This document shows positions 35,232 to 42,694 of a DNA stretch of 64,000 bases, in pieces. The notes below the pieces were generated by a model. It was given only the letters and a program-made list of their open reading frames with translations, was not told the DNA's origin and searched no databases. The translations under genes were made by a program, and so were the position numbers. Source of the DNA: Candidatus Dechloromonas phosphorivorans (GTDB lineage: Bacteria > Pseudomonadota > Gammaproteobacteria > Burkholderiales > Rhodocyclaceae); assembly GCA_016709495.1 (NCBI GenBank), contig JADJMS010000006.1, forward strand, positions 186,001 to 250,000. Direction: 5' to 3'. Numbering within the stretch: position 1 is the first letter of the stretch; each line of letters opens with the position of its first letter.

Positions 35232-36152
35232 TTAGATGTAGGCCAGCCAGTCGTCGTGCTGGGCTGAGCGGCCATAAACCACGTCGAAATATTTGGCCTG
35301 AATCTGCGCGGTGATCGGGCCACGGCGACCGATGCCGATCTGGCGACCATCTAGTTCGCGGATTGGCGTGACTTCAGCGGCAGTACCGGTGAAGAAGGCT
35401 TCGTCGCAGCAATAAACTTCATCACGTGTGATGCGTTTTTCCTGGACTGAGAGACCAAGTTCTTCAGCAATCTGCAACACCGTAGCGCGGGTGATGCCTT
35501 CAAGACAGGAGGTCAAATCCGGCGTGTACAGCTTGCCCTTCTTGACGATGAACAGGTTCTCGCCAGCACCTTCGGCCACATAGCCTTCCGGGTCGAGCAG
35601 CATGGCTTCGTCGTAACCTTCGTTGGTCACTTCGTTATTGGCCAGAATGGAGTTGATGTAATGGCCAGATGCCTTGGCGCGCACCATGGAAATATTCACG
35701 TGGTGGCGGGTATAGCTCGACACTTTGACGCGGATGCCGCGCTCCAGGCCTTCTTCACCCAGATAAGCGCCCCACGGCCAGGCGGCGATGGCGACATGCA
35801 CCTTGGCACCCTTGGGCGAAACGCCCATTTTTTCCGAGCCATAGAAGGCGATCGGACGCAGGTAGCCGGATTCAAGATTGTTGGCGCGCAACACTTCCTT
35901 GTGCGCTTCGTTGATGGTTGCCTTGTCGAACGGCATGGCCATCTGGAAGATGTGGGCGGAGTTGAAGAGGCGGTCGGTATGATCTTCAAGACGGAAGATC
36001 GCTGTGCCACGCTCGGTCTTGTAGGCCCGGACGCCCTCAAAGACGCTCATGCCGTAGTGCAGGGAATGGGTAAGGACGTGGGTAGTAGCCTCGCGCCAGG
36101 GCACAAGCTTGCCGTCTTGCCAAATAAAGCCGTCGCGGTCCGACATGGACAT
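35232..36152 (-). CDS. ilvE: Branched-chain-amino-acid aminotransferase
   Basis: 306 residues, PLP fold type IV. The PLP lysine is in VRAKASGHYINS, and GYVAEGAGENLF, CLEGITRATVL and FFTGTAAEVTPIREL are family motifs. It interconverts leucine, isoleucine and valine with their oxo-acids. Starts MSMSDRDGFIWQDGKL. Intact; followed by the zinc-finger gene. Confidence 0.96.
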   Translation of the reverse strand: MSMSDRDGFIWQDGKLVPWREATTHVLTHSLHYGMSVFEGVRAYKTERGTAIFRLEDHTDRLFNSAHIFQMAMPFDKATINEAHKEVLRANNLESGYLRPIAFYGSEKMGVSPKGAKVHVAIAAWPWGAYLGEEGLERGIRVKVSSYTRHHVNISMVRAKASGHYINSILANNEVTNEGYDEAMLLDPEGYVAEGAGENLFIVKKGKLYTPDLTSCLEGITRATVLQIAEELGLSVQEKRITRDEVYCCDEAFFTGTAAEVTPIRELDGRQIGIGRRGPITAQIQAKYFDVVYGRSAQHDDWLAYI

Positions 36153-36241
36153 GGTGATTTCTCCGTGATGCGCGTATCAAAGCGCACAATTCTAGCCGAA
36201 ATCAGCGGGTAAAATAACGGCTTTGCCGTCGAATGTGCCCC

Positions 36242-36688
36242 ATGATCTGGAAACCCAATGTCACTGTCGCCGCCGTCGTCCAGCGCGATGGCAAATTTCT
36301 GCTGGTTGAGGAAGAAACCGAAGCTGGTCTCGCCTTCAATCAACCCGCTGGCCATCTTGAAGAAGGCGAGTCGTTGATCGCTGCCGTAGCGCGTGAAGCA
36401 CTCGAAGAAACTGCCTATCATTTCAAACCGACGCACTTAGTGGGTATTTATAACTGGAAGCATCCGAGCAAGGACGTAACCTATCTGCGCTTCGCTTTTG
36501 GCGGCGAATTACGTGGCTACGAGGCTGAACGCAAGCTCGATGATGGCATTGTTGCGGCACGCTGGCTGACGCTCGACGAAGTGAAACAGACTCAGGACCG
36601 CCATCGCAGCCCGCTGATATTGCGCTGCATCGAAGACCTGATCGCCGGCAAGCGTTATCCGCTCGATCTGCTGGTGCATTACGACTGA
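36242..36688 (+). CDS. nudJ: Nudix hydrolase (NudJ-like phosphatase)
   Basis: 148 residues from the ATG at 36242 (MIWKPNVTVAAVV); an in-frame ATG at 36233 would add three residues. The Nudix box reads GHLEEGESLIAAVAREALEETAY, written here as key residues G, E, REALEE across residues 39-61. NudJ-type enzymes hydrolyse HMP-PP and nucleoside phosphates. It is directly followed by, and overlaps the start of, the next gene, and mnmA comes after, an arrangement typical of the mnmA-nudJ neighbourhood. Confidence 0.88.
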   Translation: MIWKPNVTVAAVVQRDGKFLLVEEETEAGLAFNQPAGHLEEGESLIAAVAREALEETAYHFKPTHLVGIYNWKHPSKDVTYLRFAFGGELRGYEAERKLDDGIVAARWLTLDEVKQTQDRHRSPLILRCIEDLIAGKRYPLDLLVHYD

Positions 36689-37245
36689 TGCTGCGGTACT
36701 GGTTGGCAATACTGCTTTTGATCGTGGCCGGAAGAGCGCTGGCCGATGAAAGTGTGCGTATTTGCCATGCCTACGGTTGTCTGGTCGAAGCGAAAATCGT
36801 TTACAGCGAGAGTCTCTTGCATGAAATCGACCAGATGCTATCTGTTGCGGTCGACGCCGAAAATGAGCGAAAAATTCTTGCTCAAGCAATTGGCCGAATG
36901 TATGCCATTGGCGGCGAGCAGTCAGATATCCACAACGACAAAGGTGGCAACTACGCTGACGCCAATATGCCGGGACGTATGGATTGCATCGATCACTCGA
37001 CCTCGACGACGCGCCTTCTCAAGCTGCTCGAAGCACGCGGTGACTTACGTTGGCACCGGGTTTTGAGTAGCGATGTGCGCTACTTTGCATATATTTTTCC
37101 CGCCCACTATTCGGCGGTGATTGAAGAAAACAGCGATGACGAAGCAGCGCGCTTCGTCGTCGATAGCTGGTTTGTTGATAATGGACAACCGGCGGTGATC
37201 CTGCCGCTGGATGAATGGAAGAAGGGGGCTGGACCCGATGTCTGA
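36688..37245 (+). CDS. Conserved periplasmic hypothetical protein
   Basis: 185 residues with a signal peptide ending near ALADES. Conserved-looking features are CHAYGC near residue 27 and DCIDHSTSTTRLLKLL near residue 97, whose Cys/His/Asp pattern resembles transglutaminase-like proteases, but I cannot confirm a catalytic triad. It overlaps the nudJ stop by one base and the mnmA start by 8 nt, so it is in the same operon. Function unknown. Confidence 0.65.
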   Translation: MLRYWLAILLLIVAGRALADESVRICHAYGCLVEAKIVYSESLLHEIDQMLSVAVDAENERKILAQAIGRMYAIGGEQSDIHNDKGGNYADANMPGRMDCIDHSTSTTRLLKLLEARGDLRWHRVLSSDVRYFAYIFPAHYSAVIEENSDDEAARFVVDSWFVDNGQPAVILPLDEWKKGAGPDV

Positions 37246-38335
37246 AAAAACTGTGGTGGTCGGCTTGTCCGGCGGTGTCGATTCCTCCGTCGCGGCATTG
37301 TTGCTCAAGCAGCAGGGCTGGAAGGTAATCGGCCTGTTCATGAAAAACTGGGAAGACGACGATACCGAGGAATACTGCTCGTCGCGTCAGGATCTGATCG
37401 ACGTGATGAGCGTTGCCGACCGTATCGGCATTGATGTCGAGGTAGTCAATTTCGCGGCCGAATACCGCGAGCGCGTCTTTGCCGAATTCCTGCGCGAATA
37501 TCAGGCCGGCCGGACGCCGAACCCGGACATCCTGTGTAACTCGGAGATCAAGTTCAAGGCTTTTCTTGACCACGCCATGCAGTTGGGCGCCGACAAGATC
37601 GCCACCGGCCACTATGCCGGCGTTCGCGAATTTAATGGCGAATACCAGCTACTCAAGGCCGAGGATGGCACCAAGGACCAGAGTTACTTCCTCTACCGTC
37701 TGAATCAGGCACAACTCTCGAAGACCCTGTTCCCGCTTGCCGACATTTACAAACGCGAGGTACGCAAGATTGCCGAGGCCGAAAACCTGCACGTGGCAGG
37801 CAAAAAAGACTCAACCGGTATCTGCTTCATCGGCGAGCGCCCATTCAAGGAGTTTCTTGGTCGCTACCTGCCGCCAAAAAAGGGGGAAATTCGCCGCCTC
37901 GATGATGGCAAAGTGATGGGTGAACACGACGGCCTCGCCTTCCACACCATGGGCCAGCGCAAAGGCCTGCACATCGGCGGCATCAAGGAAAAAGGTCAGA
38001 CCGGCGGCGGCGACCACGACGCCTGGTTTGTTGCCGGCAAGGACATGGATAAAAATGTACTTTATGTCGTCCAGGGCCACGATCACCCGGCATTGTTCAG
38101 CAGCGAACTGGTCACCGAGCAGTTGTCCTGGGTTTCACCGCGCGCCCCGACACCGCACTGGGTGTACACCGCCAAGCCGCGATACCGGACGAGCGATCAA
38201 GCGTGTGAAATCGAGCGGGTTGATGCCGAAAGCTGCGAAGTCCGCTTCGCAGAGCCTCAGTGGGCGCTGACGCCCGGGCAGTCGGTAGTGCTCTACGAAA
38301 GCCGTGTTTGCCTGGGTGGCGGCATCATTCGCTAA
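37238..38335 (+). CDS. mnmA: tRNA-specific 2-thiouridylase MnmA
   Basis: 365 residues from the ATG at 37238 (MSEKTVVVGLSGGVDSS), preceded by GAAGGGGG; the upstream in-frame ATG at 37211 is less likely. The PP-loop SGGVDSS and the catalytic cysteines in PDILCNSEIKF and STGICFIGERPF are present. MnmA makes 2-thiouridine at position 34 of Lys, Glu and Gln tRNAs with sulfur from IscS through Tus proteins. Intact. Confidence 0.97.
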   Translation: MSEKTVVVGLSGGVDSSVAALLLKQQGWKVIGLFMKNWEDDDTEEYCSSRQDLIDVMSVADRIGIDVEVVNFAAEYRERVFAEFLREYQAGRTPNPDILCNSEIKFKAFLDHAMQLGADKIATGHYAGVREFNGEYQLLKAEDGTKDQSYFLYRLNQAQLSKTLFPLADIYKREVRKIAEAENLHVAGKKDSTGICFIGERPFKEFLGRYLPPKKGEIRRLDDGKVMGEHDGLAFHTMGQRKGLHIGGIKEKGQTGGGDHDAWFVAGKDMDKNVLYVVQGHDHPALFSSELVTEQLSWVSPRAPTPHWVYTAKPRYRTSDQACEIERVDAESCEVRFAEPQWALTPGQSVVLYESRVCLGGGIIR

Positions 38336-38409
38336 TAATTTGTGCTTGGGGTGTAATTTTTTGGCGGCGACAACGACTAATCAGCATCAACAACAAAGGA
38401 AAGAAGACC

Positions 38410-39030
38410 ATGTCCTGGAAGATGCTGTTATCGATTACAACGCTGGCACTTGCCGCCTGCAACTCACCCGCCTCCGCTGACAAACCCGCCCCGCTAGCCG
38501 TCCCCAGCGGAGCAGCGACGGCGATATTTGCCGGCGGGTGTTTTTGGTGCACCGAGTCGGATTTTGAAAAACTGCCCGGTGTAATCAGCGCCGAGTCAGG
38601 CTACACCGCCGGCCAAACAATCAATCCGACCTATGAGCAGGTAAGTGCCGGCGGCACGGGCCATACCGAAGCAGTCAGGGTGGTTTACGACCCGGCCAAG
38701 GTCAGCTACCCGCAACTACTGGATTATTTCTGGCACACCATCGATCCGACTGTCAAAGACCGGCAGTTCTGCGACTCTGGCACGCAGTATCGCTCTGGCA
38801 TTTATTTCCAAAACGAAGCCGAACGCAAGGCGGCAGAAGAAAGCCGTAACGCCCTGCTGAAAGAAGGCAAAGTCAAACAGGTCTATACGGAAATCCAGAT
38901 GGCCAAGGTGTTTTATCCCGCCGAGGAATACCATCAGGACTACTCCAAAAAAAATCCGGTGCGCTACGCCTACTACCGCCGGGGATGCGGTCGTGATGCT
39001 CGATTGGCGCAAATCTGGGGCAGCAAATAA
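38410..39030 (+). CDS. msrA: Peptide methionine sulfoxide reductase MsrA, predicted lipoprotein
   Basis: 206 residues from the ATG at 38410, which has AAGGAAAGAAG upstream. The N-terminus MSWKMLLSITTLALAAC ends in a lipobox-like LAAC, so the mature enzyme is probably lipid-anchored in the periplasm. The catalytic motif GCFWCTE is present, with GTQYRSGIYF and YHQDYSKKNP. It reduces S-methionine sulfoxide in proteins. Most MsrA are cytoplasmic, so export is notable. It stands alone before the ribosomal protein terminator. Confidence 0.92.
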   Translation: MSWKMLLSITTLALAACNSPASADKPAPLAVPSGAATAIFAGGCFWCTESDFEKLPGVISAESGYTAGQTINPTYEQVSAGGTGHTEAVRVVYDPAKVSYPQLLDYFWHTIDPTVKDRQFCDSGTQYRSGIYFQNEAERKAAEESRNALLKEGKVKQVYTEIQMAKVFYPAEEYHQDYSKKNPVRYAYYRRGCGRDARLAQIWGSK

Positions 39031-39070
39031 TCAACAAACAAGCGCATGAAAACCATACGGAAATAAAAAA

Positions 39071-39088
39071 GCCGCCAAACTTGGCGGC
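39071..39088. terminator. Bidirectional terminator between msrA and rpsI
   Basis: GCCGCCAA (39071-39078) and TTGGCGGC (39081-39088) pair perfectly across a 2-nt loop, with a run of A before and T after, so it can end both msrA and the rplM-rpsI operon. Confidence 0.9.
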
Positions 39089-39108
39089 TTTTCTGCGTCC
39101 AAAGCGAA

Positions 39109-39501
39109 TTAACGCTTGGAGAACTGCTTCCGGCGACGTGCTTTGTGGAAACCGACCTTCTTACGTTCGACTTCACGTGCATCGCGAGTAACAAAACCGG
39201 CTTTGGACAATGCAGGCTTGAGCTCCGCATCATATTCAATCAAAGCGCGGGTAATACCATGACGGACTGCGCCAGCTTGACCTGACTCGCCGCCACCAAT
39301 CACGTTAACCTTGATATCGAAGCCATTCAGTTGCTCGATCAGCGCCAAAGGCTGACGAACAATCATACGACCCGTTTCACGGGAGAAGAACTGATCAACC
39401 GGCTTGCCATTGACAACAATGACGCCAGAACCGCGCTTCATGAACACACGAGCAACAGCGCTCTTGCGACGACCCGTACCGTAAAAATAACTTTCAGCCA
39501 T
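39109..39501 (-). CDS. rpsI: 30S ribosomal protein S9
   Basis: 130 residues, ending in KARRRKQFSKR, the C-terminal tail that reaches the P-site tRNA. GTGRRKSAVARVF at the start and GESGQAGAVRHGITRAL are diagnostic. Ten nt after rplM, the standard two-gene operon. Confidence 0.99.
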   Translation of the reverse strand: MAESYFYGTGRRKSAVARVFMKRGSGVIVVNGKPVDQFFSRETGRMIVRQPLALIEQLNGFDIKVNVIGGGESGQAGAVRHGITRALIEYDAELKPALSKAGFVTRDAREVERKKVGFHKARRRKQFSKR

Positions 39502-39510
39502 GACGACCCC

Positions 39511-39939
39511 TTAGATTACCAGAGCCTTGGGCTGCTGGGCGGTGTGAGGATGTTGCGCGCCGGCGTAGCACTTAAGCTTCTTCAGCATCGCGTAGCCCAG
39601 CGGACCCTTCGGCAGCATACCCTTCACTGCCTTTTCCAGAGCACGCCCCGGGAAACGCTGCTGCATCTTCTTGAAATTGGTCTCGTAGATACCGCCTGGG
39701 TAACCAGAATGGCGGAAGTACTTCTTGTCTTCAGCTTTGTTACCGGTAACGACGATCTTGTCGACATTGGTGATAACGATGAAGTCACCGGTATCAACGT
39801 GAGGTGTGTAAATGGCCTTGTGCTTGCCACGCAGACGGCGAGCAATTTCGGTAGCGAGGCGACCGAGAACCTTGTCTGTGGCGTCTACCACAAACCACTC
39901 GCGCTTAACCTCATGTGGCTTGGCGGAAAACGTTTTCAT
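39511..39939 (-). CDS. rplM: 50S ribosomal protein L13
   Basis: 142 residues; KTFSAKPHEVKREWFVVDA at the start and KMMPRGPLG-like GMLPKGPLGYAML near the end identify L13. It heads the rplM-rpsI operon; its promoter must lie in the 100 nt upstream, downstream of the candidate small-RNA terminator. Confidence 0.99.
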   Translation of the reverse strand: MKTFSAKPHEVKREWFVVDATDKVLGRLATEIARRLRGKHKAIYTPHVDTGDFIVITNVDKIVVTGNKAEDKKYFRHSGYPGGIYETNFKKMQQRFPGRALEKAVKGMLPKGPLGYAMLKKLKCYAGAQHPHTAQQPKALVI

Positions 39940-40047
39940 GTATATGTGCCGTCCTGAAAAATGGGCGCGGATTGGAGAAAGCCGAGGATTGTATTCGAGT
40001 CACACGGACTTTGTCAAACAAAATCCGGGAAGTAGCGAATCCCCGAC

Positions 40048-40240
40048 AAAAAAAACGCGACTCAATCGAGCCGCGTTAAATCCACACCAAAGGAGGAGGG
40101 TGGAGGAGACAAACCTGAGCCGCACACATCAAATATCTCTTGATCAACGCAGCTCCAACGCTTCGCATTTTGAGCCAGTCCGAAATAAAAGACAAGCGAA
40201 ATTTGTGCGACGCAGCACGCATAATTCTATCGAATTATTA
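40048..40240 (-). ncRNA. Candidate small RNA with anti-Shine-Dalgarno motifs and intrinsic terminator
   Basis: On the minus strand, a hairpin with stem TCCAC/GTGGA (40100-40104 and 40081-40085) carries CCTCCTCC in its 14-nt loop; another CTCCTCC lies just before it. Directly after comes a terminator hairpin (40068-40077 pairing 40054-40063, one mismatch) and eight T. No ORF fits. The 5' end is not defined; about 40240 is a guess from the AT-rich TAATAATTCGATAGAAT stretch. The layout resembles anti-SD small RNAs of other proteobacteria and the second candidate at 59486. The 503-nt gap upstream of rplM holds this, an AT-rich inverted repeat and the osmC promoter. Confidence 0.5.
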
Positions 40241-40266
40241 ACATAATTTATTGTTATTAAATTACT

Positions 40267-40299
40267 GTTTTATTGAAATAAAAATAATTTCAATAAAAC
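40267..40299. repeat. AT-rich 13-bp perfect inverted repeat
   Basis: GTTTTATTGAAAT (40267-40279) and ATTTCAATAAAAC (40287-40299) are separated by 7 nt, in a strongly AT-rich stretch (about 40220-40345) unlike the rest of the window. It may be a promoter-proximal binding site or a curved/H-NS-like region ahead of the osmC-like gene. Confidence 0.6.
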
Positions 40300-40442
40300 C
40301 ATTACATAATAAATAAATCACAAAACCTCAAAAATATTTTACCAACGAACAATACCGATTGTTGCGTTGCAACATTCTGACCAGAACAGCACCAACCCAC
40401 TCTTCTCCGCTAAAATTCGGGAAATCATGAGGAGAAGCCCCA

Positions 40443-40871
40443 ATGGAATGCACAGTTAGATGGACAGGCCAGGATGCTGGCATGTCGTTTGTAGCGGAAA
40501 CCGGTAGCGGACACGCATTTGTTATGGATGGCGCTCCCGACGCTGGTGGACGCAACCTTGGCCCCCGACCAATGGAAATGGTGTTGGCAGGCACCGGCGG
40601 CTGCACCGCCTTTGACATCGTACTGATTTTAAAAAAGGGGCGGCACGCAGTAAGCGGTTGCGAAGTCAGCCTGAAAGCTGATCGAGCAGAGAGCGACCCA
40701 AAGGTTTTTACGCATATTCACTTCCACTATCGCGTGAAGGGCAAAAACCTCAAACCCGAGGTTGTCGCGCGTGCGATTGAACTATCCAAGGACAAGTATT
40801 GCTCGGCATCAATCATGATCGCAAAAACAGCGACGATCACTCACGACTACGAAATTATCGAGGAAGTCTGA
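40443..40871 (+). CDS. OsmC-family protein
   Basis: 142 residues, preceded by GAGGAG. The OsmC/Ohr fold motifs are present: GPRPMEMVLAGTGGCTAFDI with the reactive Cys near residue 59, and KYCSASIMI with the second Cys near residue 119. OsmC proteins reduce organic peroxides with these cysteines. This one resembles the YhfA/free-standing subgroup more than Ohr. It is alone on the plus strand between rplM and coq7. Confidence 0.9.
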   Translation: MECTVRWTGQDAGMSFVAETGSGHAFVMDGAPDAGGRNLGPRPMEMVLAGTGGCTAFDIVLILKKGRHAVSGCEVSLKADRAESDPKVFTHIHFHYRVKGKNLKPEVVARAIELSKDKYCSASIMIAKTATITHDYEIIEEV

Positions 40872-40889
40872 GCCCGCACTTAAGCCAAC

Positions 40890-41513
40890 CTACACCCGAT
40901 AAACAGTAACCGTCATCAGCTTGGCGGCCATTTTCATAGCAAACTTGGCCGCATCGGGTAATTCAGCAGCGCCTAAATGAACGGCTGTTTCGGCATGCTG
41001 AATTTCATCCTGGCGCATTTGATCAACAATTTGCCGGGAGCGGACATCCTGCTCAGGCAAAACAACAAGATGACCATCGAGGTGCGCCTCGACCTGACGC
41101 TCTGTTTCTGCCAGGAATCCAAGACTCCAGCGATCACCTAAACGCCCGGCAATCAGACCCAGACTTAATGAAGCAAGATACAAGAGCGGGTTAAGCAAGC
41201 TTTTTCGCCCACCTAATTCAGCAATGCGCTGCTCAGTCCAGGCCAGATGCTCGGTTTCTTCATTTGCGGCCCCACGCAACGCATCGCGAACGGCCGGATC
41301 AAACGAAGTTAATGCCTGCCCCTGATAAAGTGCCTGCGCACATATCTCGCCGCAATGATTGACACGCATCAGACCACAAGCATGCGTTTTCTCACCCTCA
41401 TTCATGACCGCCTCAACCAAACCCAAGGCCGGCGAAGGCCGCTGACTGCGTGCGCTCGCAAAAACAGTACGGAGCGCACGATCAAACTCGACGATTACAT
41501 GGTCAATCGACAT
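40890..41513 (-). CDS. coq7: Demethoxyubiquinone hydroxylase (Coq7 type)
   Basis: 207 residues, a diiron protein of ubiquinone synthesis. The ExxH repeats that bind iron are visible: NHCGEICA, EETEHLAW, RQDEIQHAETA. It hydroxylates C6 of the ubiquinone ring at the inner membrane. The C-terminus ends MTVTVYRV. Lies 5 nt downstream of the CNP1-like gene. Confidence 0.95.
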   Translation of the reverse strand: MSIDHVIVEFDRALRTVFASARSQRPSPALGLVEAVMNEGEKTHACGLMRVNHCGEICAQALYQGQALTSFDPAVRDALRGAANEETEHLAWTEQRIAELGGRKSLLNPLLYLASLSLGLIAGRLGDRWSLGFLAETERQVEAHLDGHLVVLPEQDVRSRQIVDQMRQDEIQHAETAVHLGAAELPDAAKFAMKMAAKLMTVTVYRV

Positions 41514-41518
41514 GGAAA

Positions 41519-42043
41519 TTACCGCCTGTTATCAGGATGTAAGCCGACTTTCAGCGCGCTACGCACCTCATCGGCACTGCGTGCAATAGTGCCACCAGGG
41601 CAAAAGTATTCCAGAAAAAGTTCGGCGTACTGCCGGTTAGCGGCGGCATCCCTGACTTTCTCCCACTCGTTATTGCGCGACTTAGACCAGGTGCCATCAA
41701 GCCTGCCTGACGCATAAATTCTGCGCTCTCGCGTCAAGCAGCGCATTCCTTCGTAACTTATATTTCTGGCACCACCGGCCGCCTGGACTATCAGCACATA
41801 GCGGACAACGCCATCCTCGCCAACCGAAAGTGTGGCGCCATCGATGAAAAACAGGTTTTCCGTCGCCGCACTGACATAAAACGGAATGAGCGATTCTTTT
41901 CTCGGCGCCGCAGGCATCAAAACAGCGATTTCCTGCCACTTTTTTACGTCGGACTCTTCATCAAAGTCGGCAGCAGTTGCTGCAAATGAGAGGCCAAAAA
42001 TGCCAACCAAGCTCCAAAAAACAACTCGTTGAATGGAAAACAC
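41519..42043 (-). CDS. CNP1-like family periplasmic protein
   Basis: 174 residues if started at the GTG at 42043, just after the rppH stop, giving a signal peptide (VVFWSLVGIFGLSFAATA). An upstream start would overlap rppH by nearly 100 nt. The family (PF08750, first noted in Neisseria) is found in betaproteobacteria; its function is unknown. A cysteine pair is present in MRCLTRE and EYFCPGG. Between rppH and coq7 on the same strand. Confidence 0.78.
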   Translation of the reverse strand: MFSIQRVVFWSLVGIFGLSFAATAADFDEESDVKKWQEIAVLMPAAPRKESLIPFYVSAATENLFFIDGATLSVGEDGVVRYVLIVQAAGGARNISYEGMRCLTRERRIYASGRLDGTWSKSRNNEWEKVRDAAANRQYAELFLEYFCPGGTIARSADEVRSALKVGLHPDNRR

Positions 42044-42044
42044 C

Positions 42045-42584
42045 CTAAGCTTCCATTTCAGAAGGGGAGGAATCATCTTCATCAGGCGCATGACGCAACT
42101 TTCCACGGCGCTCAAGATCAAGAAAGCGCACCAGTTCATTCAATGCCTGCTCGTATACGGTGCGTTTGAATTCAATAACGGAATCGAGCGGAACCCAGTA
42201 TTCATTCCAGCGCCAGGCATCAAACTCAGGTTTATTGGTCGCACGGAGACAAATGTCATTGTCGCGCCCGGCAAGGCGCAACAAAAACCATATCTGTTTC
42301 TGTCCTTTGTAAGATCCGCGCCATTCGCGCTTGATCCAATGTGTCGGCACTTCATAACGCAACCAGCCTTTGGTTCGCCCCAGGATGCGCACGTGCTCGG
42401 GATGTAACCCGACCTCTTCATGCAGTTCGCGGAACATGGCCTGCTCCGGCGTTTCGCCGCGCTTGATGCCACCTTGCGGAAACTGCCACGAATGCTCACG
42501 TATGCGCTTGCCCCAGAAAACCTCGTTCTTGGCGTTACAAAGAATGATGCCGACGTTCGGGCGGTAGCCTTCACGGTCGAGCAT
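42045..42584 (-). CDS. rppH: RNA pyrophosphohydrolase RppH
   Basis: 179 residues. The Nudix box begins GGIKRGETPEQAMFRELHEEVGL (key residues G, E, RELHEE, about 37-59). RppH removes pyrophosphate from mRNA 5' ends to start RNase E decay. GYRPNVGIILCN at the start is diagnostic. It is divergent from proS, which is common in betaproteobacteria. Confidence 0.96.
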   Translation of the reverse strand: MLDREGYRPNVGIILCNAKNEVFWGKRIREHSWQFPQGGIKRGETPEQAMFRELHEEVGLHPEHVRILGRTKGWLRYEVPTHWIKREWRGSYKGQKQIWFLLRLAGRDNDICLRATNKPEFDAWRWNEYWVPLDSVIEFKRTVYEQALNELVRFLDLERRGKLRHAPDEDDSSPSEMEA

Positions 42585-42694
42585 AGAAATCCTGCAAAAT
42601 TATCGGTTACCCCGATTCTTTCACAAAGGCCGGCCCGTGCAAAGGACAGGCAACGTGTAAAATCATCTTTTTGCAACGAATTCAAGAGCATCCC

